Part shown: in pieces, positions 16,821 through 25,423 of the stretch
How the letters are laid out: the number at the start of each line of letters is the position of its first letter
Numbering within the stretch: the stretch's first letter is position 1
Assembly (NCBI GenBank): GCA_934488615.1
Contig: CAKSSJ010000002.1
Coordinates: 39,560 to 103,559, forward strand
From: an uncultured Eubacteriales bacterium
GTDB lineage: Bacteria > Bacillota > Clostridia > Oscillospirales > Acutalibacteraceae
Direction of reading: 5' to 3'
DNA length: 64,000 bases
The notes under the pieces: model-generated
What the model was told of the DNA's origin: nothing
The model's database searches: none
The model's input: only the letters and a program-made list of their open reading frames with translations
Position numbers and translations under genes: made by a program

Positions 16821-17678
16821 TTATTTTTCTATATCTCTGTGTTTAACGCTGACGCTGTAACCGTGCTTCAGCAGATTTTCTCTTATCTTTTCGGCAAAAC
16901 AAACCGAACGGTGTCTGCCGCCCGTACAGCCGATCGCTATAACGAGCTGGCTCTTGCCCTCCTCGATATAAAGAGGAACCGTGTAGTCAATTAAATCGTT
17001 AAGCTTATTGAGCACATTGACCGAATGCTCGGAATTCATGACATATTCGCTGACATCCTGTTCAAGGCCTGTTCTGTACTTCATCGACGGAACATAGAAC
17101 GGATTCGGCAGACAGCGAACATCAAAAACAAGATCCGCGTCACTCGGGATTCCGTACTTGAAGCCGAACGACATACAGCGAATTTTCAATGCGCTGTCGG
17201 GATTGTCAAGAAAAAGCTCATTGACTCTCTGCTTGCACTCGGCAACGCTCGATTTTGACGTGTCAATGATGTAATCGGCTTTCATTCTGATATTAAGAAG
17301 CTTTTCGTGCTCCATTGCGATCGCCGCATGAAGTGAGCCGTCGCACTTATCAAGCAAAGGGTGCTTTCTTCTTGTCTCCTTATATCTTCTGACGAGAACC
17401 TCCTCGGTTGCATCGACAAAGAGCACTTTATAGTTATAATTCTGCTCTTCAAGAAGCTGAAGAACATGCGGAAACTCATTAAACATCTTTTCACCGACGC
17501 GGATATCCGTAACGGTCGCGATCTTCTGCGTGTTATCCGTCTTGCTTACAAACTGAGCAATGGTCGGAATTATTGCAGGCGGAAGATTATCGGCGCAGAA
17601 ATAGCCGAGATCCTCCAGAGCGTCAACAACGGCAGACTTGCCCGCGCCCGACATTCCTGTAACAATTAACAATTCCAT
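16821..17678 (-). CDS. rapZ: RNase adapter / nucleotide-binding protein RapZ (YvcJ)
   Basis: A 285-residue P-loop protein. Walker A is GMSGAGKS (8-15) and the family's C-terminal signature IAIGCTGGRHRSVCFAEKI is intact. In E. coli RapZ adapts RNase E to a small RNA controlling glucosamine-6-phosphate synthase; the Bacillus homologue YvcJ binds GTP and affects competence. The start at 17678 (MELLIVTG) matches the family; the open frame upstream contains no better start. It heads a likely rapZ-whiA-dnaE-pfkA-pcrA transcript. Confidence 0.93.
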   Translation of the reverse strand: MELLIVTGMSGAGKSAVVDALEDLGYFCADNLPPAIIPTIAQFVSKTDNTQKIATVTDIRVGEKMFNEFPHVLQLLEEQNYNYKVLFVDATEEVLVRRYKETRRKHPLLDKCDGSLHAAIAMEHEKLLNIRMKADYIIDTSKSSVAECKQRVNELFLDNPDSALKIRCMSFGFKYGIPSDADLVFDVRCLPNPFYVPSMKYRTGLEQDVSEYVMNSEHSVNVLNKLNDLIDYTVPLYIEEGKSQLVIAIGCTGGRHRSVCFAEKIRENLLKHGYSVSVKHRDIEK

Positions 17679-17740
17679 AAAAATACCATTCCTTTCGAGG
17701 TGTAAACAGTGTGTAATTCTCAATTAGAAGAAGCCTGCCT

Positions 17741-17853
17741 TGGCTCCCCTGTAGGGGAGCTGTCACGGCTTGCCCGTTACTGAGGGGTTAAATTCAAGTG
17801 AAAAGATAAAAGTGAATAGTGAAAAGAAGCGGTGGCTTTGCAATGTAAAGCAT
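17741..17853 (+). repeat. Composite hairpin plus GTGAAAAG repeat, copy 3
   Basis: TGGCTCCCC-tgta-GGGGAGC is followed by the stem GTCACGGcttgcCCGTTAC, TGAGGGG, a short spacer and the A-rich unit AAGTGAAAAGATAAAAGTGA..GCGGTGGCTTTGC. The order and spacing are the same as at 2,310-2,422. Confidence 0.8.
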
Positions 17854-17895
17854 TAAAATAATAACCTTTTCTTTTTTCTATATTATCTTAACATA

Positions 17896-17942
17896 ACCCC
17901 TCCGTCGCTCCTTCGTCGCGCCACCTCCCCTGCATGGGAGGC
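17896..17942. repeat. CCCCTCCGTCGC / CACCTCCCC repeat
   Basis: CCCCTCCGTCGCTCCTTCG, then CACCTCCCC-tgcat-GGGAGG. Related sequence (CCTCCGTCGTCAGGGACGAC) is at about 1,975-2,000, and an inverted form is at 22,746-22,797. Confidence 0.55.
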
Positions 17943-18133
17943 AAGGTGATACAGCGCCAACCAGTCCCCAATCCGAGGTTGTGATAAAATTGTTCACAGT
18001 GCATTTTGCAGATTGGGTGCTGTATGAACATTATAAAATCAAGGCATGAGATTTTTTCGTTAGACGGAGCAAATTTCTCGAAGGCTATATTCTTATATGC
18101 CGAGAGGGATTTGGTTCGTATCACGGAAAAAGA

Positions 18134-19045
18134 TCAGCCAACCGTAATTAAACGCACTTCGGGTTCAAGATGTACACCCTTCTCTTCATAAACCCTGTCC
18201 TGTACATATTTGATAAGGTCGATAACGTCCTGCGCGGTCGCTCCGCCCTTGTTTATGATAAAGCCTGCATGCTTCTCGCTGACCTGCGCTCCGCCGACGG
18301 AACAGCCCTTAAGACCGCATTCTTCGATCAAACCGCCCGCGAAATAACCGACAGGACGCTTAAAGGTACTGCCTGCGCTTGGGAATTCGAGCGGCTGTTT
18401 ATCCTTGCGGCGCTGCAAAAGCTCCTGCATTTTGGCTTTAATTTCGGCTTTGTTACCCTTTTTCAGCTTCATGATGAGCGTTGTTATAATATAGCCGTTG
18501 TGCTCGTAAGCGCTCGTTCTGTATGCGAGTCCGAGCTCGTCGCCCTTTAGCGAGCCGAGATTTCCGTCAGAGTCAATGTGACGGCACTCAATGAGTACGT
18601 CCTTCATTTCGCCGCCGTAAGCGCCTGCGTTCATGTACGCCGCACCGCCTGCACTGCCCGGAATCCCGAATGCGAATTCCAAGCCCGTAAGCTCGTTTTC
18701 AAGCGCAAAATTGCAGACCTTGCTCATCGTCATACCTGCGTCGCAGACTATCGTATCGCCGTTCACAAGCTCGATTTTCGGCTCGGGACGGCACATATTT
18801 ATAACAACCGTTTTAAGCCCCGCATCACAGATAAGCATGTTGCTTCCGTTGCCGAGAATGAACGGCTTGATATTCTCTTTTTTACATTCTTTAATAACCG
18901 AAACGAGCTGTTCATCGTTCAGCGGAGTGAGCATAACCGACGCATTTCCGCCGATGCGGAAGGTCGTGTATTTGCTCATCGGAACCTCACGCTCGGCCTT
19001 ACAGCCGATGCCCGTTGCGTATTCAAAAATCTTATCGAAGCTCAT
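18134..19045 (-). CDS. murB: UDP-N-acetylenolpyruvoylglucosamine reductase
   Basis: A 303-residue FAD enzyme that reduces UDP-GlcNAc-enolpyruvate to UDP-MurNAc with NADPH in peptidoglycan synthesis. The FAD-binding motif YTTFRIGGNASVML (about 25-38), the GIPGSAGGAAYMNAGAYGGE segment (about 124-143), the catalytic serine context SAGSTFKRP (about 220-228) and the C-terminal LEPEVRLI are present. The ATG at 19045 is chosen because AAGGGAG lies nine bases upstream. It lies between glucokinase and rapZ, separated from rapZ by a 455-bp repeat-containing gap. Confidence 0.95.
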   Translation of the reverse strand: MSFDKIFEYATGIGCKAEREVPMSKYTTFRIGGNASVMLTPLNDEQLVSVIKECKKENIKPFILGNGSNMLICDAGLKTVVINMCRPEPKIELVNGDTIVCDAGMTMSKVCNFALENELTGLEFAFGIPGSAGGAAYMNAGAYGGEMKDVLIECRHIDSDGNLGSLKGDELGLAYRTSAYEHNGYIITTLIMKLKKGNKAEIKAKMQELLQRRKDKQPLEFPSAGSTFKRPVGYFAGGLIEECGLKGCSVGGAQVSEKHAGFIINKGGATAQDVIDLIKYVQDRVYEEKGVHLEPEVRLITVG

Positions 19046-19246
19046 TGTGTCTCCCTTGGTTGGTTTGTGACGCCTCACCTACGGTCAATATCATCGACTT
19101 GGCATGTTTGCCGATAGAAGAAATTTATCAAGGCTTCCCCTTGAGGGGAAGGCTGTCAAACGGCATCTGCCTTCAAGTTTTTTAAAGCAGATAACATTGC
19201 ACATTCTTCAAGGCGGGGCTAAATAACCTCTGCTACTTACTGAGTC

Positions 19247-20191
19247 TTATCCCAACAGCGCCGCACCGATGATGCCGGCGTCGTTGCCGAGGACTGCCTT
19301 GCAGATCTTTGTCTGCTTCTTTGCATACTTACTGTATCTTTCCTTTTCAACATATCCTCTTATCGGGTCAAGAAGATTATCTCCCTCATTGCTGATTCCG
19401 CCGCCGACGCAAAGAACCTCGGGCTGGAAAATATTGATTATATTCGTGATGCCGACAGAAACATAATAGCAATATCTGTCAACAACTTCCTTGCCTGCTT
19501 TGTCACCTGCATACATGGCATTAAAGGCAGTTCTTCCGCTGACCTTATTTATATCGCCGTCGCAAAGCTCCCACATTTTGCTGTCGGGACATTCCTTCAT
19601 CTTCGCCTTTGTCTGAGCAATGAGCGCCGTTGCCGAAGCATAGCTCTCCCAGCAGCCGTTACGTCCGCAGTTACACGGAATTCCGTCAACAACGATAACC
19701 GTGTGGCCCATTTCGCCGCCAGTGAAGTTCATGCCGCTGACGATTTTGCCGTCAACGATGATTCCGCTTCCGACGCCTGTTCCGAGCGTTACGGCAACAA
19801 AGTTCTGTGCACCGTTGCCTGCGCCTGCATATGCCTCGCCCAGAGCGGCGGCATTTGCGTCGTTCTCAAAATAGCACGGCTTACCCGTAAGCTCCTCAAG
19901 CATCTTCTTGGCAGGAACATTGTTAAAAGCAAGGTTATTCGAAAACTCGATCATGCCCGTGTCCTGATTGACAGAGCCCGGGGTTCCGACGCCTACGCTC
20001 TCGATATCAGCCATCGTAAGTCCTGCATCGGCAACCGCCATGTCGATCGCCTTTTTGATATCGGCAAAAATCTCCTCTGCCGGACGGGGCGCATTGGTCT
20101 TAACCTTGCCCTTGCCTATGATGTTGTATTTTTCATCAACAACTCCGACGGCAATATTTGTTCCGCCGAGATCAACTCCAACCTTGTACAT
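19247..20191 (-). CDS. glcK: ROK-family glucokinase
   Basis: A 314-residue sugar kinase, most likely glucose to glucose-6-phosphate. The phosphate-binding motif VGVDLGGTNIAVGVVD (3-18), ENDANAAALGE (about 107-117, catalytic Asp region) and the ROK zinc motif CNCGRNGCWE (CxCGxxGCxE, about 175-184) are intact. It has no DNA-binding domain, so it is an enzyme rather than a repressor. It follows hprK by 17 bp in the same direction, which places glucose entry next to carbon catabolite control. Confidence 0.9.
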   Translation of the reverse strand: MYKVGVDLGGTNIAVGVVDEKYNIIGKGKVKTNAPRPAEEIFADIKKAIDMAVADAGLTMADIESVGVGTPGSVNQDTGMIEFSNNLAFNNVPAKKMLEELTGKPCYFENDANAAALGEAYAGAGNGAQNFVAVTLGTGVGSGIIVDGKIVSGMNFTGGEMGHTVIVVDGIPCNCGRNGCWESYASATALIAQTKAKMKECPDSKMWELCDGDINKVSGRTAFNAMYAGDKAGKEVVDRYCYYVSVGITNIINIFQPEVLCVGGGISNEGDNLLDPIRGYVEKERYSKYAKKQTKICKAVLGNDAGIIGAALLG

Positions 20192-20208
20192 TGTAAATTC
20201 CTCCGTTA

Positions 20209-21177
20209 TTAAAAGTTATGCCAAATTTCAAGCTCATTTTCCTCAACCTTGATATCGTCCGTCATACCGAGGTTGTGAAGCAGCTGCTTTGCGGCATTAT
20301 AGCCCATTTTTTTCTGCCTGTTGTTCATCGCCGCCGCCTCAATGATGATTGAAATGTTACGTCCCGGGGTAACGGGAACAACGCATATCGGAACATCAAT
20401 TCCGAGAATATCAATCGTTTCGTTCTCAAGTCCGAGACGCTCGTAATTCTTCTCCGCATTCCAAGGCTCAAGCTGAATGACCATGTTTATCTTCTCGGAA
20501 ACCTTGACCGAGCCGATACCGAAAAGCCTCCTTGCATTGACAACGCCTACTCCCCTCAGCTCGATGAAATGTCGGATATTCTCGGGAGCCGAGCCGACAA
20601 GCGTTTTATGCGAAACCTTTCGTATCTCAACGGCATCGTCGGCAACAAGCCTGTGACCTCTCTTGATAAGCTCAAGAGCCGTTTCGCTCTTACCCATGCC
20701 GCTCTCGCCCATTATCAGAACACCCTCGCCGTAAACCTCGACGAAAACGCCGTGGCGCGTAATTCTCGGCGCAAGCTCAACGCTCAGATAGGATATCAGC
20801 GTTGACATACAGCTTGATGTGCCGTCGGTCGTTTTGAGAAGCGCAACGCCGTATTTCTTTGCCAGCTCGATCGTATCGTCATGATAATCCTGTCCTCGGG
20901 TCAGAATGATTGCAACAGGCTTTTTTGAAAGAAGCCTTTTAACCTTTCTGAGCCTTTCGTCCGGCTTGAATGAATTGAGATATTCGATCTCGGAAACACC
21001 CATTATCTGAATACGTTCGGGGTCAAAATACTTTGTAAATCCCGAAAGCATAAGTCCCGGTCGGTTGATTTCGGATGAAGAAACAAGAATCTCCGACGGA
21101 TCAACGGGAGTGTATTCGATATCAAAGCCGATTACTTCTATTATTTTTTTAAGTGATATGGTATATTTTGTTGCCAT
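20209..21177 (-). CDS. hprK: HPr kinase/phosphorylase
   Basis: A 322-residue bifunctional enzyme that phosphorylates or dephosphorylates Ser46 of HPr (or Crh) and so drives carbon catabolite repression. Walker A GESGMGKS (157-164), VADDAVEIRK and the K3 signature IELRGVGVVNARRLFG are intact. The start at 21177 has CGGAGTGG seven bases upstream; the longer open frame has no better site. A strong promoter lies at 21,218-21,246. Confidence 0.95.
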   Translation of the reverse strand: MATKYTISLKKIIEVIGFDIEYTPVDPSEILVSSSEINRPGLMLSGFTKYFDPERIQIMGVSEIEYLNSFKPDERLRKVKRLLSKKPVAIILTRGQDYHDDTIELAKKYGVALLKTTDGTSSCMSTLISYLSVELAPRITRHGVFVEVYGEGVLIMGESGMGKSETALELIKRGHRLVADDAVEIRKVSHKTLVGSAPENIRHFIELRGVGVVNARRLFGIGSVKVSEKINMVIQLEPWNAEKNYERLGLENETIDILGIDVPICVVPVTPGRNISIIIEAAAMNNRQKKMGYNAAKQLLHNLGMTDDIKVEENELEIWHNF

Positions 21178-21217
21178 AAAACCACTCCGTAAAGCATATT
21201 TGTTCCATACATGGTTT

Positions 21218-21246
21218 ATTATACAATATTTATTGTCATCTTCCAA
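21218..21246 (-). promoter_or_regulatory. hprK promoter
   Basis: Minus strand TTGGAA (21246-21241), 17 bp, TATAAT (21223-21218), about 40 bp before the hprK start. Confidence 0.7.
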
Positions 21247-21273
21247 TAGTTTTTTCAAAAAAATTAAAGAAAA

Positions 21274-21295
21274 AACGTCGGATATCTCCGACGTT
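21274..21295 (-). terminator. Terminator of the 21.3-kb membrane protein gene
   Basis: AACGTCGGA-tatc-TCCGACGTT is a perfect stem, followed on the minus strand by TTTTTTCTTTAATTTTTTT. Confidence 0.85.
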
Positions 21296-21310
21296 CCGAT
21301 TTTTATTCAA

Positions 21311-21868
21311 TCAGCCCCTATGCAAATCATAGAAAATGTAATCAATTATTCCGTTCAGCAAATTATTCAGCGTAAGCCATACCTTGCCGAAATCGAGGGA
21401 AACGAGAACAACAAGCGACACTGCCAAGATAAAATATGGAATGACCATCCACCTGTATCGCCTCAGAAGCATCAGCGTATGCCACGAGAAGAAAAGGAAT
21501 ATTGCCATAACGACCGAAAGCGTACCGATTTTTACAGGCAACGATATACTGTGCGGATGAAGCTCAACTGCAAAAACGATATCCACAAGCAAAAGCGCAA
21601 CAATAAGAATAAAAGAGCAAACTATGCCGATAAAATACGACAGCCGCCTATTGTACTTGTATTTGAACTGCGCTTTATCCCGTGCAGATTTTTTATAGCA
21701 ATCACTGCTCTGTGAAACAGTTTGCTTTTCTTCTTTCTTTTCGAACCTGCTGCAAATTCTTTCGGGCATGTTTATGTTGTGATGATAAAGCTTGCAATAG
21801 CCGTTTTCACTAAGTCCGTCGGAATAATATGTGCAGTCTTTACACGAGCTCTTGTTTTCCTCTGCCAT
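21311..21868 (-). CDS. Membrane protein with N-terminal cysteine motif, unknown function
   Basis: A 185-residue protein. Residues 9-41 contain CKDCTYYSDG..GYCKLY..RICSRF, a four-cysteine pattern that could bind a metal. Three to four membrane segments follow (about 79-101, 116-133, 139-158 and possibly the C-terminal stretch). I do not recognise the family. The ribosome site is GGAAGTG. It is transcribed towards hprK and ended by its own strong terminator, so it is probably monocistronic. Confidence 0.6.
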   Translation of the reverse strand: MAEENKSSCKDCTYYSDGLSENGYCKLYHHNINMPERICSRFEKKEEKQTVSQSSDCYKKSARDKAQFKYKYNRRLSYFIGIVCSFILIVALLLVDIVFAVELHPHSISLPVKIGTLSVVMAIFLFFSWHTLMLLRRYRWMVIPYFILAVSLVVLVSLDFGKVWLTLNNLLNGIIDYIFYDLHRG

Positions 21869-22057
21869 TACTTCACTTCCGTTACTTTGCTGTTCTCATG
21901 GTATCATACCTTACTTGCTTTGTCAAATTTTTAATACAATTTCATCACAATATATATGTTATTTAGACAAAGCAAGGCACATTTTGTAGTATTTTACCTC
22001 AAAATAATATTGCAATTTCGACAAACTAAGCTTTTTGTTATACTTCTTATTCGGACT

Positions 22058-22384
22058 TTATAAATCCGTATTTTCGCCGTCACGGCTGTTTTCCTCGGCA
22101 CCGTTTTCGGTATTGTCCTGCACCTTGCCGCGACACTCGCGGTACATTTTAAGGTAATAATTCTTTTCACAGTATGTATCGAAAAATGCTCTGACGATAT
22201 AGGTACAGAATATCGCCTTTGTCAGATCAATTACCGCTCCGCCGAGCGTTTCGGCGATCTCACTCCTGTCGAGTGCGGCAAGAATATAGCTTGCGGAAAT
22301 CCATATCAGGCAGAACACGAGAATAACCGACGTCCACTTCTTTGTGTAATTAAACATGCTGAATTTTTTTCTTAGCTTTCCCAT
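22058..22384 (-). CDS. Small membrane protein, unknown function
   Basis: A 108-residue protein. A basic N-terminus (MGKLRKKFSMFNYTKKW) precedes one clear membrane segment (about 19-37) and a second moderately hydrophobic segment (about 48-66). The tail is hydrophilic and acidic (ENGAEENSRDGENTDL). The start has GGAGTGG upstream. The topology recalls phage or mobile-element holin-like proteins, but nothing else nearby supports that. Confidence 0.5.
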   Translation of the reverse strand: MGKLRKKFSMFNYTKKWTSVILVFCLIWISASYILAALDRSEIAETLGGAVIDLTKAIFCTYIVRAFFDTYCEKNYYLKMYRECRGKVQDNTENGAEENSRDGENTDL

Positions 22385-22504
22385 ATAACCACTCCAATTT
22401 TATTGCAAAATTTTACCGAGTTAAATTTCTGCTGACATTTATCAGCCTTCCCTTGAGAGGAACGACGGAGGGGTTAAATAAGCTTTCATCAAACTTTCAA
22501 CAAA

Positions 22505-22618
22505 CCCCTCAGTCAGCTTCGCTGACAGCGTCTCGCTGCGGCTCGGTCACGCCACGGCTCTGACAGTCCACCGGACTGTCATTCACTACCGCGGCGACAC
22601 TTCGCTACCCTACAGGGG
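22505..22618 (-). repeat. 114-bp structured repeat, copy B (inverted)
   Basis: This is the reverse complement of 2,083-2,196 over the full 114 bp as far as I can read. The flanks also match in part (GGTTAGAAGAAA and GGGTCGATGCCCACATCG on the same side as at copy A). Confidence 0.9.
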
Positions 22619-22820
22619 CGCCGAGAATAGGTTTCTTCTAACCTTGGGTCGATGTGGGCATCGACCCCTACGGAATGTACGTTTTCTGAATCTCATCACA
22701 GTGAAAAAATCTGATAAAAATTGATTTAGGTGTAGAAAACATTTCAGCCTCCCCTTGGTTGACTCAAGGGGAGGTGTCGCCTGAGCGACGGAGGGGATAA
22801 AGATTAAAATTTGCTAAGAC

Positions 22821-22869
22821 ATTACTCCCTCAGTCAGCTTCGCTGACGGCTCCCCTAAAAGAGAGCCAA
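22821..22869 (-). repeat. Dispersed hairpin repeat, short form (inverted)
   Basis: Reverse complement of the 1,901-1,945 unit: TTACTCCCTCA, GTCAGCTTCGCTGAC, GGCTCCCCTAAAAGAGAGCC. Confidence 0.7.
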
Positions 22870-22938
22870 GTTAAATTTCTTCTAACCTTTGTCTCACATA
22901 ATCACCTTTTACAATATACGAAAAAAGGCAATAAAAAA

Positions 22939-22971
22939 TGACGGAAACCGATGAACGATTTCCGCCGTTAT
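22939..22971 (-). terminator. Terminator after the branched-chain aminotransferase
   Basis: On the minus strand GGCGGAAATCG-ttcat-CGGTTTCCGTC is followed by ATTTTTTATTGCC. It sits about 12 bp after the ilvE stop and marks the end of the vor-ilvE transcript. Confidence 0.7.
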
Positions 22972-22982
22972 TATATCAAAAA

Positions 22983-24065
22983 TCAGTCAAGCTGTACCTT
23001 GTATGTCCAGCCCATGTCGTCCTTAACGTGACCTGTCTGCATACCGTAAAGCGTGTCGTAAAGCTTCTGAGCGATAGGACCTACATTGCCGTCGGCAACC
23101 TTGTAATCCTCGCCCATGTAGTAAAGAGTTCCTATCGGAGAGATAACCGCGGCAGTACCGCTGGCGAATACCTCCTTGAGAGTGCCTGCCTTTGAAGCGG
23201 CGCATACATCGTCGATTGAAAGACGTCTCTCGGAAACCTTTACTCCCCACTTCTTGAGAAGCTCAATAACGGATTTTCTTGTGATACCCGGAAGAATCGT
23301 ACCCATAAGCGGAGCAGTGATAACCTCGTCGCCGATTACGAAGAATGCGTTTGAGGTACCGATCTCCTCAACATACTTATGCTCAGCGGCGTCAAGCCAG
23401 AGAACGTCCTTGCAGTCATGCTCCATAGCCTTTGCCGAAGCCTTCATGCCGCCTGCATAGTTACCGCCGCACTTTGCAAAGCCTGTACCGCCGACAGCCG
23501 CACGGATAAACTCGTCCTCAACATAAATTCTTGTTGTGTGAAGTCCGCCGTCGTTTGCGGCATAGTATGAACCAACAGGGCAAAGAATGATGATAAAGCG
23601 ATAATGCTTTGCGGGAAGAACGCTGAATGAAACCTCGTCACCGAAGATGAACGGTCTGATATAAAGAGCTGTGCCCGGCTCCGAGGGAACCCAATCCTTA
23701 TCAACAGAGATAAGCTGATTGATAGCGTCAAAGAAGATATCCTTATCCATATGAGGGATACACATACGGTCATTGGTTCTGTTCATACGCTCAAAGTTCT
23801 GGTCGGGTCTGAAAAGCTGAATTTCGCCCGACGGAGTTTTATATGCCTTCATGCCCTCGAACATCATCTGGGCATAGTGGAGCACGCATGATGCAGGCTC
23901 AATGGCAATCGGCTCATGCGGAACAATTCTTCCGTCGTGCCAGCCCTGACCCTCATCATAGTCGATCATAAACATATGATCTGTGAAATACTTACCGAAG
24001 CCGAGCTTCTTCTGATCGGGCTTCTCCTTTGGATGTGTAGTTCTTGTTACGGGAAATTTATACAT
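22983..24065 (-). CDS. ilvE: Branched-chain amino acid aminotransferase
   Basis: A 360-residue fold-type IV PLP enzyme interconverting Leu, Ile and Val with their 2-oxoacids using glutamate/2-oxoglutarate. The PLP-lysine context is GFAKCGGNYAGGM, with FEGMKAYKTPSGEI (substrate loop), EEIGTSNAFFV and TLPGITRKSVIEL as further signatures. The ATG at 24065 has AAAGGAGCG nine bases upstream. It is the last gene of the vor operon, 25 bp after the amidase gene, which argues that the oxidoreductase acts on branched-chain 2-oxoacids. Confidence 0.94.
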   Translation of the reverse strand: MYKFPVTRTTHPKEKPDQKKLGFGKYFTDHMFMIDYDEGQGWHDGRIVPHEPIAIEPASCVLHYAQMMFEGMKAYKTPSGEIQLFRPDQNFERMNRTNDRMCIPHMDKDIFFDAINQLISVDKDWVPSEPGTALYIRPFIFGDEVSFSVLPAKHYRFIIILCPVGSYYAANDGGLHTTRIYVEDEFIRAAVGGTGFAKCGGNYAGGMKASAKAMEHDCKDVLWLDAAEHKYVEEIGTSNAFFVIGDEVITAPLMGTILPGITRKSVIELLKKWGVKVSERRLSIDDVCAASKAGTLKEVFASGTAAVISPIGTLYYMGEDYKVADGNVGPIAQKLYDTLYGMQTGHVKDDMGWTYKVQLD

Positions 24066-24090
24066 TTCTGTCGCTCCTTTCAAAGCATTA

Positions 24091-24897
24091 TTATAATTCG
24101 TAGAGATCGGGTTTTCTGTCGTTGAAAACGTTGATCGAATTTCTTATATCCTTAATTACACCGAAATCGCAGTCGGCTGTTATAACCTCCTGCTCCTCAC
24201 CTGCCGCACCGAGAACCTCGCCCCACGGGTCGATTATCTGCGAATGACCGCCGAAAATCGCATCGGGTGTTTTGCCGCAGGAATTACAGCAGACAACGAA
24301 CATCTGATTTTCAATTGCCCTCGCCCTTGTGAGCGTAACAATGTGAGATGTTCTCACAAGCGGCCACTGCGACACCATAAAGAGCATGTCAATACCCTTG
24401 AGTGCAAGGCTTCTGATAAGCTCGCAGAAGCGGATATCATAGCAAATGACAATTCCGCACTTATGTCCGTCAAACTCGAAGGTCACAAGATTTTTGCCGA
24501 AGCTGAAAAACTTGTGCTCGTCCATCGGTGTAAAAAGGTGCGTCTTATCATATTCGGCAACGACCTCGCCCTCACGGCTGAAAACAAACGCCGTGTTGTA
24601 AATCCCGCCGTTCTTCTCGTTTGCAACACTGCCTGCAACGATGTTGACGTTAAGCTCCTTTGCCAAAGCGGAAAAGGTCTTTTTGACCCTCTCGCCGTCC
24701 CTGTCGCAATAGCTCGCAAGGTTCTCCTTGGGATAGAAGCCTGTTGTCCACGTCTCGGGAAGAACAACAACGTCGGATTTTTCTTTTTTAACTGTCTCCC
24801 TTATCAGCCTGAGAGCCTCGGCGTAGTTATACTCAACGTCGCCGAGCTTCATATCAAGCTGAATACAGGAAACTCTCATCTTATTATTCATAGTCAT
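24091..24897 (-). CDS. Carbon-nitrogen (nitrilase-superfamily) hydrolase, possible omega-amidase
   Basis: A 268-residue cytosolic amidase-type enzyme. The Glu-Lys-Cys triad is visible: VVLPETWTTGF (Glu), EYDKTHLF (Lys) and CGIVICYDIRF (Cys). The closest groups I know are Nit2/YafV omega-amidases, which hydrolyse 2-oxoglutaramate or 2-oxosuccinamate left by glutamine or asparagine transaminases. Being next to an aminotransferase fits that role. Starts at 24897, 24891 and 24879 are possible; the first overlaps the vorC stop by 14 bp and has AAGGCAGG upstream. Confidence 0.8.
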   Translation of the reverse strand: MTMNNKMRVSCIQLDMKLGDVEYNYAEALRLIRETVKKEKSDVVVLPETWTTGFYPKENLASYCDRDGERVKKTFSALAKELNVNIVAGSVANEKNGGIYNTAFVFSREGEVVAEYDKTHLFTPMDEHKFFSFGKNLVTFEFDGHKCGIVICYDIRFCELIRSLALKGIDMLFMVSQWPLVRTSHIVTLTRARAIENQMFVVCCNSCGKTPDAIFGGHSQIIDPWGEVLGAAGEEQEVITADCDFGVIKDIRNSINVFNDRKPDLYEL

Positions 24898-25423
24898 AGC
24901 CTGCCTTGACAGCGCCCTTGTTTACATCAAGGAGATCAAGGTGACGGGCGGAAACGACCTTTTTGAGTGCGTCATCGGTGTAGTCAATTGAAAACTGCGG
25001 CACTTCTTTGAGAATCTTGCCCGTGATAATCATATTGGCAAGCGTCGGCGTTCCGTTATCGTTCGCCATCTTTGTTGCAGGTATATAATATACGTCTACA
25101 TCGGTTCTGTCAACCTTTTTGTCAATCATTGTAGAATCAACAAAAATCTTTCCACCGCTGACCACTTCGTTTTCATATTTTTCAAGTGACGGAAGATTCA
25201 TTGCAACAAGTACGTCGGGCTTGTCAACGATCGGAGAGCCTATCGGCTCGTCGCTGATGATTACGGAGCAGTTAGCCGTGCCGCCTCTCATTTCGGGGCC
25301 GTAGGACGGGAGCCAGCTTACCTGCTTGCCCTCGATAAGTCCTTTATATGCAAGGAATTTGCCTGCGAACAGAATACCCTGTCCGCCGAAGCCCGCGAAT
25401 AACATTCTGCAAGTGTTGCTCAT
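24884..25423 (-). CDS. vorC: 2-oxoacid:ferredoxin oxidoreductase, gamma subunit (VorC-like)
   Basis: A 179-residue gamma subunit of the pyruvate/2-oxoacid ferredoxin oxidoreductase family, which carries the CoA-site region. FAGFGGQGILFAGKFLAY (about 9-26) and YGPEMRGGTANCSVIISD (about 41-58) are the family signatures. The start overlaps the vorA stop by 4 bp (ATGAGC), so translation is coupled. It forms a four-subunit enzyme with vorD, vorB and vorA. Confidence 0.92.
   Translation of the reverse strand: MSNTCRMLFAGFGGQGILFAGKFLAYKGLIEGKQVSWLPSYGPEMRGGTANCSVIISDEPIGSPIVDKPDVLVAMNLPSLEKYENEVVSGGKIFVDSTMIDKKVDRTDVDVYYIPATKMANDNGTPTLANMIITGKILKEVPQFSIDYTDDALKKVVSARHLDLLDVNKGAVKAGYDYE

Larger units (their letters stand above)
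17679..18133. other. Repeat-rich intergenic region between murB and rapZ
   Basis: It holds a composite repeat (17,741-17,853), a CCCCTCC..GGGAGG repeat (17,896-17,942) and about 190 bp of unassigned sequence (17,945-18,133). A 78-codon open frame at 17,888-18,124 is built partly from the repeat and lacks a ribosome site, so I do not call it. Confidence 0.6.
22385..22982. other. Repeat-rich intergenic region
   Basis: This 600-bp gap holds, in order, a CCTTCCCTTGAG repeat fragment (22,444-22,475), the 114-bp structured repeat copy B (22,505-22,618), a TCGATGTGGGCATCGA palindrome (22,649-22,664) also partly present near 1,860, a CCTCCCCTTGG..CAAGGGGAGG hairpin (22,746-22,772), an inverted short hairpin repeat (22,821-22,869) and the ilvE terminator. 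No gene is seen. Its order mirrors the 1,855-2,196 region in reverse. Confidence 0.7.

Noticed and set aside
17888..18124. A 78-codon frame between rapZ and murB
   Set aside because: Part of it is a dispersed CCCCTCC repeat, it has no ribosome site or promoter, and its composition is unlike the real genes.
22058..22384. Treating the small membrane proteins and repeats at 21-23 kb as a prophage remnant
   Set aside because: No integrase, terminase, portal or attachment sites are visible; the repeats are short dispersed elements.
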